Positions 48,537 to 58,238 of a stretch of DNA of 64,000 nt are shown here, in pieces; within the stretch, counting starts at the first letter, position 1; each line of letters starts with the position of its first letter. This DNA is from Paracoccus sp. C2R09 (lineage in GTDB: Bacteria; Pseudomonadota; Alphaproteobacteria; Rhodobacterales; Rhodobacteraceae). The DNA lies in NCBI RefSeq assembly GCF_018860625.1, contig NZ_JAHKQB010000007.1, forward strand, positions 333,536 through 397,535. Direction: 5' to 3'. Under the pieces are notes generated by a model. That model was not told the DNA's origin and did no database searches. It was given only the letters and a program-made list of their open reading frames with translations. Made by a program: the position numbers and the translations under genes.

Positions 48537-49463
48537 ATGACCCACTTCCTGGATATCCACAAGACCGACGCCGGACAGCTGCGCGGCATCATCGACAATG
48601 CCCGCGCCATGAAGATCGCCCGAAACGACCGCCCCAAGGGCATGGCCGACGACGACCAGCCGCTGGCCGGTCGCATGGTCGCGCTGATCTTCGAGAAGCC
48701 CTCGACCCGGACGCGCGTCAGCTTCGACGTTGGCGTGCGCCAGATGGGCGGCCAGACGATGGTCCTGTCGGGGTCCGAGATGCAGCTGGGTCACGGAGAG
48801 ACGATCGCGGACACCGCCCGCGTTCTGTCGCGCTATGTCGATCTGATCATGATCCGCACCTTCGAGGAGGCGACCCTGCTGGAGATGGCGGAACATGCCA
48901 CGGTGCCGGTCATCAACGGGCTGACGAACCGCACCCATCCCTGCCAGATCATGGCCGACATCATGACCTTCGAGGAGCATCGCGGCCCCATCGCGGGGCG
49001 CAAGGTGGTCTGGTCGGGCGACGGCAACAACGTCTTTGCCAGCTTTGCCCATGCAGCGGGGCAGTTCGGCTTCGACCTGACCTTCACCGGGCCGCAGACG
49101 CTGGACCCGGAACGCGAGTGGATGGACTATGCCGCCGCGATGGGTCGTCCCATCACGATCGAGCGCGATCCGAACAAGGCGGTCGAGGGGGCCGACCTAG
49201 TCGTCACCGATACCTGGGTCAGCATGCACGATCCCCAATCCGCGAAGGAACGCCGCCACAACCAGCTGCGCGGGTATCAGGTCAATTCCGAGCTGATGGC
49301 GCGGGCGAAACCCGATGCGCTGTTCATGCACTGCCTGCCCGCGCATCGCGACGACGAGGCCACAAGCGAGGTCATGGACGGTCCGCATTCGGTGATCTTC
49401 GACGAGGCCGAGAACCGTCTGCATGCGCAGAAGGCCATCATGCGGCACTGCCTGGGCCTCTGA
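48537..49463 (+). CDS. argF: Ornithine carbamoyltransferase
   Basis: Makes citrulline from ornithine and carbamoyl phosphate in arginine synthesis. 308 residues with the carbamoyl-phosphate loop KPSTRTR (about 50-56), HPCQIMAD, and the ornithine-binding HCLPAHR near the end. ATG 48537 begins MTHFLDIHK; an in-frame TTG at 48522 is less likely. It follows argD, as in many alphaproteobacteria. A perfect 14-bp hairpin terminates it. Confidence 0.96.
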   Translation: MTHFLDIHKTDAGQLRGIIDNARAMKIARNDRPKGMADDDQPLAGRMVALIFEKPSTRTRVSFDVGVRQMGGQTMVLSGSEMQLGHGETIADTARVLSRYVDLIMIRTFEEATLLEMAEHATVPVINGLTNRTHPCQIMADIMTFEEHRGPIAGRKVVWSGDGNNVFASFAHAAGQFGFDLTFTGPQTLDPEREWMDYAAAMGRPITIERDPNKAVEGADLVVTDTWVSMHDPQSAKERRHNQLRGYQVNSELMARAKPDALFMHCLPAHRDDEATSEVMDGPHSVIFDEAENRLHAQKAIMRHCLGL

Positions 49464-49536
49464 TCCGCCTTGGTCGGTGTTCCGCTCGGGCCCGTGATCC
49501 GAATGACGGCGGACCTGCGGTCCACCGAAGACATGC

Positions 49537-49567
49537 GAAAGGGCCGCGTCATGGACGCGGCCCTTTC
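49537..49567. terminator. Bidirectional terminator between argF and pckA
   Basis: GAAAGGGCCGCGTC/GACGCGGCCCTTTC is a perfect 14-bp stem with a 3-base loop. It serves both converging genes; the T-tracts are part of the stem. Confidence 0.85.
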
Positions 49568-49584
49568 CGTTTGCTGCGGCGCGA

Positions 49585-51180
<1,596 letters not shown>

Positions 51181-51275
51181 GTTCCTCTGGCTCCGGTATG
51201 AGGGTTCGGGTCCGGGGCGCGATCGTGCCCCCTCATCCGGCTATAGCAGCGGTTGAATCGCGCGAAACCGGGCAG

Positions 51276-51322
51276 CGCTAACCGTTAGCGGCAACAGTAA
51301 ATGTTATCGCCATCATGGCGAT
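51276..51322. promoter_or_regulatory. Cluster of three inverted repeats between pckA and hprK
   Basis: CGCTAAC-C-GTTAGCG (51276-51290) is a perfect 7-bp-arm palindrome. AACA-GTAAA-TGTT (51293-51305) follows at once, then ATCGCCA-TCA-TGGCGAT (51306-51322). The first has the look of a LacI-family operator; S. meliloti pckA is controlled by such a protein, PckR, but I do not recall its site and cannot claim a match. The CTATAG at 51241 could be the -10 box for pckA. Confidence 0.45.
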
Positions 51323-51397
51323 TTTCGTCCCGATCTGGCCTTCGAACACCCTGCTGAGGCAGGTTGGCGGCGACGATTTTGCGACAAGGTGATTCGG

Positions 51398-51808
51398 ATG
51401 CAGCTTCATGCGACCACGGTGGCCATCGCGGGGCGGGGTCTGGTGATCATCGGCCCTTCGGGATCGGGCAAGTCCAGCCTGGCGCTGGAGCTGATGGCCA
51501 CGGGAGGGATGCTGGTCGCCGACGATCGGACCGACCTGCGCTGCGATGACGGCAGGCTGATCGCCAGCGCCCCGGACGCCCTGCGGGGGCGGATCGAGGC
51601 GCGCGGGATCGGCATTCTTGCCGCCCACACGCATGGCCCGGTCGAGGTCGTCTGGGCCTGCGATCTGGGGGCCCCCGAGGCGGCACGACTGCCACAGCGA
51701 CAATCCGTCCGGTGGCTGGGGGTGACGGTTTCGCTTGTGTCCGGGCCGTGGCGGCCACATCTTCACGCTGCATTGCGGCAGTTGATGATGGGGGGCCGGG
51801 TTGACTGA
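51398..51808 (+). CDS. hprK: HPr kinase/phosphorylase, short alphaproteobacterial form
   Basis: Phosphorylates HPr on a serine, or removes it, linking carbon and nitrogen status to the regulatory phosphorelay. 136 residues: only the C-terminal catalytic core, as in other alphaproteobacteria. Walker A is GPSGSGKS (19-26), and ADDRTDL follows. AAGGTG lies upstream of ATG 51398; GTG 51389 is an in-frame alternative. Its stop overlaps a possible rapZ start, indicating one operon hprK-rapZ-EIIA-ptsH. Confidence 0.92.
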   Translation: MQLHATTVAIAGRGLVIIGPSGSGKSSLALELMATGGMLVADDRTDLRCDDGRLIASAPDALRGRIEARGIGILAAHTHGPVEVVWACDLGAPEAARLPQRQSVRWLGVTVSLVSGPWRPHLHAALRQLMMGGRVD

Positions 51809-52781
51809 TGCCCCCGCCAAGGGGGTTCCCGTGACCGAGCAGCAGGGCGATACGGACATGCAGAGGGTGGTGCTGGTCACCGGCCCGTCGGGGGCGGGGC
51901 GATCCACCGCGATCAACGTCCTCGAGGATCTGGGCTTCGAGGCGATCGACAACCTGCCGCTGTCGCTGATCCCGCGGCTTCTGGACGGGCCCGCGCGCCC
52001 CGAACCGCTGGCCCTGGGTCTGGATGTGCGCAACCGCGACTTCTCCGCCTCGAACGTGATCGAGCTGATCGACCGTTTGACGCGCAGGCCCGATTTCGGG
52101 CTCGAGGTTCTCTATCTGGATTGCGCGACGGATGTCCTCGTGCGCCGCTACAACGAGACGCGCAGGCGTCACCCCCTCAGCCCGGACGAGGCCCCCAATG
52201 CCGGGGTCGAGGCCGAGACGGACCTGCTGGTGCCCATCAAGGCGCGCGCCGATGTCCTGGTCGACACGTCGGACCTGTCCCCGCACGATCTGAAGGCCGA
52301 GCTGACGCGCTGGTTCGACAACGATGCGCGCAGCCGTCTGGGCGTCTCGTTGCATTCCTTCAGCTACAAGCGCGGCGTTCCGCGCGGTCTGGACCTGATG
52401 TTCGACTGCCGTTTCCTTGCGAACCCGCATTGGGAACCCGATCTGCGTCCCTTGGACGGTCGAGAGGCGGCCGTGCAGGACCACGTCACCGCCGATCCGC
52501 GATTCGCGGAGTTTTTCCTGCGAACTCGCGAATTGGTGGAATTCCTGCTGCCTGCGCATATGGAAGAAGGGAAATCGCACCTGTCGGTGGGGTTCGGATG
52601 CACCGGAGGCAAACATCGTTCCGTCACAATGGTGGAAAAGATGGCGCTTGCGCTTGCGGATGCGGGCTGGCCGGTGTCAATAAGACATAGAGAACTCGAG
52701 CGTCGTCTGGCGGCGTTGCACGGTGGATCGGAAAGCCAGCCCGTCGGCGCGGCAGATCCGTCCAAGGTGCAGGCGCAATGA
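51801..52781 (+). CDS. rapZ: RNase adapter protein / nucleotide-binding protein RapZ
   Basis: P-loop protein of the RapZ/YvcJ family. In E. coli it presents sRNA to RNase E and senses glucosamine-6-phosphate; in alphaproteobacteria its role is unsettled. 326 residues from TTG 51801 with GPSGAGRS (28-35), DNLPLSLIP and the C-terminal [11 protein letters not shown]. Starts at GTG 51831 (AAGGGGG 7 bases upstream) and ATG 51858 are also possible and would leave the core intact. It overlaps hprK by 8 bp. Confidence 0.92.
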   Translation: MTDAPAKGVPVTEQQGDTDMQRVVLVTGPSGAGRSTAINVLEDLGFEAIDNLPLSLIPRLLDGPARPEPLALGLDVRNRDFSASNVIELIDRLTRRPDFGLEVLYLDCATDVLVRRYNETRRRHPLSPDEAPNAGVEAETDLLVPIKARADVLVDTSDLSPHDLKAELTRWFDNDARSRLGVSLHSFSYKRGVPRGLDLMFDCRFLANPHWEPDLRPLDGREAAVQDHVTADPRFAEFFLRTRELVEFLLPAHMEEGKSHLSVGFGCTGGKHRSVTMVEKMALALADAGWPVSIRHRELERRLAALHGGSESQPVGAADPSKVQAQ

Positions 52782-52812
52782 CGAGGCATATCTTTGAACC
52801 TGGTGAGGCGCG

Positions 52813-53238
52813 TTGATCGGAATAGTCATCGTGGCACATGGCGGTCTGGCGCGGGAATATCTTTCCGCGGTCGAACATGTCGTGGGGCCCCAGACAGGCA
52901 TTGCCGCCGTCGCGATCGAGGATGATCACGACCGCGCTGCCAAGATGGCCGAGATCCAGGCCGCCGCCGATGCCGTCGACCTGGGCGACGGCGTCGTTCT
53001 GGTGACGGATCTGTTCGGGGGATCGCCTTCGAACCTGGCGCTGCCCGCCTGCGCGGTCCAGGATCGCACGATCCTTTACGGGGCGAACCTTCCGATGCTG
53101 GTCAAGCTGGCGAAATCGCGCCATCTTCGGGTGGGCGATGCGGTGGCCTTCGCGAAAGAGGCCGGCCGCAAATACATCAACAGCTACAACGTCCCCCCCG
53201 AGGCCGCGTTGGGCGCGGCAAGGCGGCATCTGGGATGA
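52813..53238 (+). CDS. PTS mannose-type EIIA protein
   Basis: Phosphoryl-transfer protein of the mannose-type EIIA fold, receiving phosphate from HPr. 141 residues, phosphorylated on His9 (IVAHGGLA); LVTDLFGGSPSNLAL is the family core. No membrane or EIIB/EIIC partner is encoded here, so it is a regulatory rather than transport protein. The start is TTG 52813 with GAGG upstream. It lies between rapZ and ptsH and overlaps ptsH by 4 bp. Confidence 0.92.
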   Translation: MIGIVIVAHGGLAREYLSAVEHVVGPQTGIAAVAIEDDHDRAAKMAEIQAAADAVDLGDGVVLVTDLFGGSPSNLALPACAVQDRTILYGANLPMLVKLAKSRHLRVGDAVAFAKEAGRKYINSYNVPPEAALGAARRHLG

Positions 53239-53513
53239 GCGATCCGGTCACCAGGGATTTCGAGATCATCAACGTGAAGGGCCTGCACGCGCGGGCCAGC
53301 GCGAAATTCGTCGATGTGGTCGAACGCTTCGATGCCGAGGCCACCGTGGAAAAGGACGGCATGTCCGTATCCGGCGACAGCATCATGGGCCTTCTGATGC
53401 TGACCGCGCCGCGCGGCAGCCAGATCCGCGTGACGACGAAGGGCGCGCAGGCGCAGGAATTGTCGGACGCGTTGCAGGAACTGGTCGCGGATTATTTCGG
53501 CGAAGGCATGTAA
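53235..53513 (+). CDS. ptsH: Phosphocarrier protein HPr
   Basis: 92-residue phosphocarrier. His18 in KGLHARASAKF is the EI site, and Ser49 in SGDSIMGLLML fits the site modified by HprK. It closes the hprK-rapZ-EIIA-ptsH operon. No EI gene is in the window; alphaproteobacteria often encode it elsewhere as EI-Ntr. Confidence 0.95.
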   Translation: MSDPVTRDFEIINVKGLHARASAKFVDVVERFDAEATVEKDGMSVSGDSIMGLLMLTAPRGSQIRVTTKGAQAQELSDALQELVADYFGEGM

Positions 53514-53523
53514 GGGCCCAGTT

Positions 53524-54138
53524 TTGCCCGATCGCAAGACCTATCACCATGGCAATCTGCGGCAGGCGCTGGTCGATGCGACCGCCTTGCTGGTCGAGGC
53601 GCAGGGCCCGCAGGCATTCACCCTGACCGAGGCCGCGCGCCGCGCAGGCGTCTCTGCCGCCGCCCCCTATCGCCATTTCAAGAACCGAGAGGATCTGCTG
53701 GAGGAAGTCGCCCGGCAGGGGTTCGAGGAATTCGCCAAGCGGCTGGAGAAGGCCTTCGATGGCGGGGTGCCGCAACCGTTGACGGCATTCCTGCGCATGG
53801 GTCAGGCCTATCTCGACTTCGCGGCGGACCGGCCCGGCTTCTACATGGCGATGTTCGAAAGCGGGATCTCGATCGCGGGGAACGCCGAATTGGCAGCCGC
53901 CTCGGAGCGCGCGCAGGGCGTCCTCGTGGCGGCGGCAGATGCGCTGTCGCAGCGCCTGCCGGACGGGAACCGCCCGCCCGCGCGGATGGTCGCGAACCAT
54001 ATCTGGGCCATGAGCCATGGCGTGGTCGAGCTGTTTTCCCGAGGCAAGCCGGGCGCGCGCAGTCCCGTCGCTCCGTCCGAGATGTTGGAGAGCGGTGCCA
54101 TCATCTATCTTCGTGGGCTGGGCCTGATCCCTTCCTGA
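53524..54138 (+). CDS. TetR-family transcriptional regulator
   Basis: 204-residue repressor-type protein. The helix-turn-helix (about 15-60) reads AFTLTEAARRAGVSAAAPYRHFKNREDLL, the TetR pattern. The C-terminal ligand domain is helical, with a WHG-like segment (MANHIWAMSHGVVELF) of the WHG/TetR_C_13 type. The start is TTG 53524, 11 bp after ptsH, so it may be cotranscribed, though no functional link to the phosphorelay is known. Its target is unknown; an AT-rich repeat lies 50 bp downstream. Confidence 0.85.
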   Translation: MPDRKTYHHGNLRQALVDATALLVEAQGPQAFTLTEAARRAGVSAAAPYRHFKNREDLLEEVARQGFEEFAKRLEKAFDGGVPQPLTAFLRMGQAYLDFAADRPGFYMAMFESGISIAGNAELAAASERAQGVLVAAADALSQRLPDGNRPPARMVANHIWAMSHGVVELFSRGKPGARSPVAPSEMLESGAIIYLRGLGLIPS

Positions 54139-54188
54139 AAATCGACGACGAAGATCTTGACCCCGGCGCTTTCGCTCCCATCTATGTA

Positions 54189-54207
54189 AATGTGATTAAC
54201 ATTAACA
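54189..54207. promoter_or_regulatory. AT-rich operator-like repeat before the DUF2852 gene
   Basis: AATGT-GATTA-ACATT (54189-54203) is an inverted repeat, and ATTAAC is directly repeated (54195-54206). It is the only clearly AT-rich patch nearby, 13-31 bases before ATG 54220, so it probably overlaps the promoter or the ribosome-binding region. Confidence 0.4.
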
Positions 54208-54219
54208 TTGGAGAGAGAG

Positions 54220-54627
54220 ATGGAAACCGCCACCTTGGCACATGCTTCGGCCCCCAGGTCGCGTTCGCGGCTGAGCGAGGCCATGACCGGCGCGCGCGAC
54301 TGGCTGGATGCCCGGGGTCGCCTTGCATGGATCGCGGCGATGGTCCTGGGGTTCATCGCCTTCTGGCCCGCGGGCCTCGCCCTTCTGACCTACATGATCT
54401 GGAGCAATCGCATGTTCGGATGCAGCAAACGCACGACCCGCAGCCTGCGCTACAGCGCACCTTCGACCGGCAACAGCGCCTTCGACGCCTATCGCGAGCA
54501 GACGCTGAAGCGGCTCGAGGACGAGCACGCCGAATTCCTGAACTTTCTGGAAAAGCTGCGCGAGGCGAAGGACAAGGCCGAGTTCGACCAGTTCATGGAC
54601 AGCCGTCGCCCGAAAGAGGATGCCTGA
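54220..54627 (+). CDS. DUF2852 membrane protein
   Basis: 135-residue protein of the DUF2852 family, restricted largely to alphaproteobacteria. One hydrophobic helix pair (about 38-65; WIAAMVLGFIAFWPAGLALL, then YMIWSNRMFG) is followed by a soluble helical C-terminus (YREQTLKRLEDEHAEFLNFL), likely a coiled coil. GGAG lies just upstream of ATG 54220. Function unknown. It converges with the hydroxyacyl-CoA dehydrogenase over a shared hairpin. Confidence 0.85.
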   Translation: METATLAHASAPRSRSRLSEAMTGARDWLDARGRLAWIAAMVLGFIAFWPAGLALLTYMIWSNRMFGCSKRTTRSLRYSAPSTGNSAFDAYREQTLKRLEDEHAEFLNFLEKLREAKDKAEFDQFMDSRRPKEDA

Positions 54628-54637
54628 GCATCACCGG

Positions 54638-54660
54638 CGCGGGGCCGCATCGGCCCCGCG
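54638..54660. terminator. Hairpin between DUF2852 and hydroxyacyl-CoA dehydrogenase genes
   Basis: CGCGGGGCCG/CGGCCCCGCG, a perfect 10-bp stem with loop CAT, centred between two converging stops. There is no T-tract. Confidence 0.6.
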
Positions 54661-54666
54661 ACCCGA

Positions 54667-55542
54667 TCAGCGGGTCGGGACGGGCGTCTCGCCGCGATAA
54701 TCGTAGAAGCCGCGCCCGGTCTTGCGACCCAGCCAACCGGCTTCGACATATTTCGTCAGCAGGGGGCAGGGGCGGTATTTCGTGTCGGCCAGCCCGTCAT
54801 GCAGCACGTTCATGATCGCGAGGCAGGTGTCCAGCCCGATGAAATCGGCCAGTTCCAGCGGCCCCATCGGATGGTTCGTGCCCAGTTTCATCGCCTTGTC
54901 GATGCTGTCGACCGAACCGACGCCTTCATACAGCGTGTAGACCGCCTCGTTGATCATCGGCATCAGGATGCGGTTGACGATGAAGGCGGGGAAATCCTCG
55001 GCGCTGGCGGCGGTCTTGCCCAGCGATTCCACAACGGCCAGCAGCGACTTGTAGGTCGGTTCGTCCGTGGCGATGCCGCGGATCAGTTCGACCAGCTGCA
55101 TCACCGGCACGGGGTTCATGAAATGGAAGCCCATGAACTTCTCGGGGCGGTCCGTGCGGCTTGCAAGCCGCGTGATCGAGATCGACGAGGTGTTCGAGGT
55201 CAGGATCGTCTCGGGGCGCAGATGCGGCACCAGATCCTCGAAGATGGCCTGCTTGACGCTCTCGCGTTCGGTCGCGGCCTCGATCACCAGATCGGTCTGC
55301 CCCAGATCGGCCAGCTTCATGGTGGTTCGGATGCGCGACATGGCGGCGGCCTTGATCTCGGCCGAGATCTTGTCGCGCGAGACCTGGCGTTCCAGGTTGC
55401 GGTCGATCTGCGCCACCGCCGCGTTCAGCGCGTCCTGGCTGATGTCGTTCAGCAGAACGTCATATCCCGACAGGGCGAAGACATGGGCGATCCCGTTGCC
55501 CATCTGGCCCGCACCGATCACGCTTACGGTCTGAATGCTCAT
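54667..55542 (-). CDS. 3-hydroxybutyryl-CoA dehydrogenase
   Basis: Reversible NAD(P)+-linked oxidation of 3-hydroxybutyryl-CoA (short-chain acyl-CoA or PHB-related metabolism). 291 residues from ATG 55542. The N-terminal Rossmann motif is VIGAGQMGNGIAHVFA, the catalytic His region GFHFMNPVPVM, and the C-terminal domain has LGTNHPMGPLELADFIGLD. Earlier in-frame codons (to 55605) are rejected as not conserved. It lies downstream of etfA but a terminator intervenes. Confidence 0.95.
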   Translation of the reverse strand: MSIQTVSVIGAGQMGNGIAHVFALSGYDVLLNDISQDALNAAVAQIDRNLERQVSRDKISAEIKAAAMSRIRTTMKLADLGQTDLVIEAATERESVKQAIFEDLVPHLRPETILTSNTSSISITRLASRTDRPEKFMGFHFMNPVPVMQLVELIRGIATDEPTYKSLLAVVESLGKTAASAEDFPAFIVNRILMPMINEAVYTLYEGVGSVDSIDKAMKLGTNHPMGPLELADFIGLDTCLAIMNVLHDGLADTKYRPCPLLTKYVEAGWLGRKTGRGFYDYRGETPVPTR

Positions 55543-55603
55543 TCCATGCCACCTTCTGCCTTGTGCCCGCGACGATATGGCGGGCCATGTGATGCCGCAA
55601 CGC

Positions 55604-55628
55604 AAAACCGCCCCCGATGGGGGCGGTT
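55604..55628 (-). terminator. Terminator of etfBA
   Basis: AACCGCCCCC/GGGGGCGGTT, a perfect 10-bp stem with a 3-base loop, followed on the minus strand by TTTTGCG. It lies 20 bp past the etfA stop. Confidence 0.9.
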
Positions 55629-55647
55629 CCGAACGCTGCCTGACGGA

Positions 55648-56574
55648 TCAGAGCTTCTCGGTCATTTCGGGCACGATCTGGAACAAATCGCCCACCAGAC
55701 CGTAATCCGCGACCTGGAAGATCGGAGCTTCCTCGTCCTTGTTGATCGCGACGATGACCTTGCTGTCCTTCATGCCGGCAAGGTGCTGGATCGCACCCGA
55801 GATGCCCACCGCGACATAGAGATCGGGTGCCACGACCTTGCCGGTCTGACCCACCTGCCAGTCGTTCGGGGCATAGCCCGAATCGACCGCGGCGCGCGAT
55901 GCGCCGACGGCGGCGCCCAGCTTGTCGGCCAGCTTCTCGATCAGCTCGAACTGCTCCTTGGAGCCGAGCGCCCGACCGCCCGACACGACGCGCCCGGCCG
56001 AGGTCAGCTCGGGGCGGTCGCTTTCGGCGACCTCGTCGGCCACCCAGGACGACAGCGCCGGATCGTCGGCCAGCGTCGCATCCTCGACCGGGGCGCCGGC
56101 GCCATCGCCCGCCGCGTCGAAGCTGGCGGTGCGGATGGTCATGACCTTCTTGGGGTCGGCCGATTTCACGGTCTGGATCGCATTGCCGGCATAGACCGGA
56201 CGCTCGAACGTGTCGGCGTCGATCACCGCGGACACGTCCGAGATGACCATGACATCCAGCAGCGCCGCGACGCGGGGCATGATGTTCTTGGCATCCGTCG
56301 TCGCAGGCGCCGCGATGTGGTCGTAATCGCCCGCAAGCGCGACCATCAGCGCGGCCGCGGGTTCGGCCAGACGGTGGCCGTAGCGCGCATCCTCGGCGAC
56401 CAGCACCTTGGCCACGCCGTCGATCCCAGCGGCTTCCCCACCCGCATCGCGCGCGCTTGCCCCGGCGCAGAGGACGGTCACATCGCCAAGCGATTTCACG
56501 GCAGCGACGGCCTTGGCGGTCGCGTCGCGGTTCAACTCACCATTGGTGACTTCGGCCAGCAGCAGAACAGCCAT
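55648..56574 (-). CDS. etfA: Electron transfer flavoprotein subunit alpha
   Basis: FAD-carrying subunit of ETF, passing electrons from acyl-CoA dehydrogenases to ETF-quinone oxidoreductase. 308 residues; the FAD domain block [18 protein letters not shown] and [20 protein letters not shown] near the C-terminus are diagnostic. The start ATG 56574 overlaps the etfB stop (TGATG), so both are translated together. Confidence 0.97.
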   Translation of the reverse strand: MAVLLLAEVTNGELNRDATAKAVAAVKSLGDVTVLCAGASARDAGGEAAGIDGVAKVLVAEDARYGHRLAEPAAALMVALAGDYDHIAAPATTDAKNIMPRVAALLDVMVISDVSAVIDADTFERPVYAGNAIQTVKSADPKKVMTIRTASFDAAGDGAGAPVEDATLADDPALSSWVADEVAESDRPELTSAGRVVSGGRALGSKEQFELIEKLADKLGAAVGASRAAVDSGYAPNDWQVGQTGKVVAPDLYVAVGISGAIQHLAGMKDSKVIVAINKDEEAPIFQVADYGLVGDLFQIVPEMTEKL

Positions 56575-57332
56575 CACACCACCCCCGCTTCTTTCAGTTT
56601 CGCCAGCAGCTCGTCAACCGAGCCGACCTTGATCCCGGCCTGACGGCCCTCGGGTTCGCGCGTGTTCACGACCGACAGGCGCGGCGTGACATCGACGCCC
56701 AGATCCGCGGCGGTCTTTTCGTCCAGCGGTTTCTTCTTCGCCTTCATGATGTTGGGAAGCGATGCATAGCGCGGCTCGTTCAGGCGCAGGTCGGCGGTGA
56801 CGATCGCGGGAAGCTTGACCTCGATGGTCTGCAACCCGCCATCGACCTCGCGGGTGACCTTCGCGGCCTCGCCCTCGATCTCCAGCTTGCTGGCGAAGGT
56901 CGCCTGACCCCAGCCCAGAAGCGCGGCCAGCATCTGGCCCGTCGCGTTCATGTCGTTGTCGATGGCCTGCTTGCCGGCGATCACCAGGCCGGGCTGTTCC
57001 TCGTCGATCACGGCCTTGAGGATCTTGGCAACCGCCAGCGGCTCGATATCCTGGTGGACATCATCGGCAGCCACGACCAGCACGGCGCGGTCCGCACCCA
57101 TGGCCAATGCGGTGCGCAGCGTTTCCTGCGCCTGCTTGACGCCGATGCTGACGGCCACGACCTCGGTCGCGACGCCCTTTTCCTTCAGACGGATCGCTTC
57201 CTCCACCGCGATTTCGTCGAAGGGGTTCATCGACATCTTGACGTTCGCCAGATCGACACCAGACCCGTCGGCCTTGACGCGAGCCTTCACGTTGTAGTCG
57301 ATCACGCGCTTGACTGGCACGAGAACCTTCAT
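56574..57332 (-). CDS. etfB: Electron transfer flavoprotein subunit beta
   Basis: AMP-binding subunit of ETF. 252 residues with [20 protein letters not shown] at the N-terminus, [20 protein letters not shown], and the signature region [37 protein letters not shown] precedes ATG 57332. First gene of the etfB-etfA operon; about 109 bp separate it from the adenosyltransferase gene. Confidence 0.97.
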   Translation of the reverse strand: MKVLVPVKRVIDYNVKARVKADGSGVDLANVKMSMNPFDEIAVEEAIRLKEKGVATEVVAVSIGVKQAQETLRTALAMGADRAVLVVAADDVHQDIEPLAVAKILKAVIDEEQPGLVIAGKQAIDNDMNATGQMLAALLGWGQATFASKLEIEGEAAKVTREVDGGLQTIEVKLPAIVTADLRLNEPRYASLPNIMKAKKKPLDEKTAADLGVDVTPRLSVVNTREPEGRQAGIKVGSVDELLAKLKEAGVV

Positions 57333-57441
57333 CGGCCTCTCTCCCTTTGTTTCGGCGTCTTGTGGCTCAAGTGTTAGACGGCAGGATTGCCCGATGACAG
57401 GGCAAAAACGTCACAGGACGCAGCGTTTGCGGTATCGCAGG

Positions 57442-58014
57442 TCAACGGTTTGCGCCCGGAACCCACAGGATGTCGTCGGCCCCATCGGCATTCGCCACGC
57501 GCCCCGCCACGAACATCCAGTCCGACAGGCGGTTCAGGTATCGCAGGGCCTCGGGGTTGGCATCGCCGCCTGCCGCAAGATCGGTCGCGCAGCGTTCCGC
57601 GCGGCGCGCCACGGTGCGGCACAGATGCAGATGGGCGGCCAGCGCCGATCCGCCGGGCAGGATGAAGCTGCGCAGCGGTTCAAGGCGCGCATTCATCGAA
57701 TCGATCTCAGATTCGAGGCGCTCGGTCTGGGACGCCACGATGCGCAGAACCGGGTAACCGGCCTGGTCGTCGGCTGCCATGTTCGGGCGCGACAGGTCTG
57801 CGCCCAGATCGAACAGGTCGTTCTGGATGACCGCGATGCGTTCGGCCAGATCGCCCGTCGCATGCAGTCGCGCAAGGCCCAGAGTAGCGTTCAGTTCGTC
57901 CACCGTGCCATATGCCTCGACCCGCGGGTCCGATTTCGACACGCGGCTGCCATCGGACAGGGCCGTGTCGCCCTTGTCGCCCGTGCGGGTATAGATCCTG
58001 TTCAGAACGACCAT
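57442..58014 (-). CDS. Cob(I)yrinic acid a,c-diamide adenosyltransferase (PduO-type)
   Basis: Attaches the adenosyl group to cob(I)alamin to form coenzyme B12. 190 residues of the PduO/MMAB type, with NRIYTRTGDKGDTAL and VEAYGTVDELNA near the N-terminus and ERCATDL...LRYLNRLSDWMFV towards the end. ATG 58014 overlaps the TGA of the upstream small membrane gene (TGATGG); in-frame sequence further upstream belongs to that gene. Adenosylcobalamin would serve enzymes such as methylmalonyl-CoA mutase; none is encoded in the window. Confidence 0.94.
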   Translation of the reverse strand: MVVLNRIYTRTGDKGDTALSDGSRVSKSDPRVEAYGTVDELNATLGLARLHATGDLAERIAVIQNDLFDLGADLSRPNMAADDQAGYPVLRIVASQTERLESEIDSMNARLEPLRSFILPGGSALAAHLHLCRTVARRAERCATDLAAGGDANPEALRYLNRLSDWMFVAGRVANADGADDILWVPGANR

Positions 58015-58214
58015 CAGCGTGCCCCCAGCCAGACCAGCAGCAGAAGGGCTGCGATCACCCCCGCCTGCGCATAGATGCGCCAGCGCATCATCCGGTTGGC
58101 GTTGCGCCGGTTCCAATCGCCGCCCTTGGCGAAGCCGCCGATGCCCGTCATCAGGATCGCGAAGACGATGCCGATGCCCAGAAGCGAGATGATGATCAGG
58201 TTCCTGTCGTCCAT
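58014..58214 (-). CDS. Small twin-transmembrane protein (HIG1-like)
   Basis: 66 residues with two hydrophobic helices (about 5-26 and 46-63) joined by a basic loop containing NRRNANRMMRWRIYAQAG. This pattern resembles the HIG1 domain of hypoxia-induced and respiratory-supercomplex proteins. Function here is not established. It is translationally coupled to the cobalamin adenosyltransferase (1-bp overlap) and follows the SDR gene by 24 bp on the same strand. Confidence 0.75.
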   Translation of the reverse strand: MDDRNLIIISLLGIGIVFAILMTGIGGFAKGGDWNRRNANRMMRWRIYAQAGVIAALLLLVWLGAR

Positions 58215-58238
58215 ATCCCTGCCTTTCGATCCGAAAGC

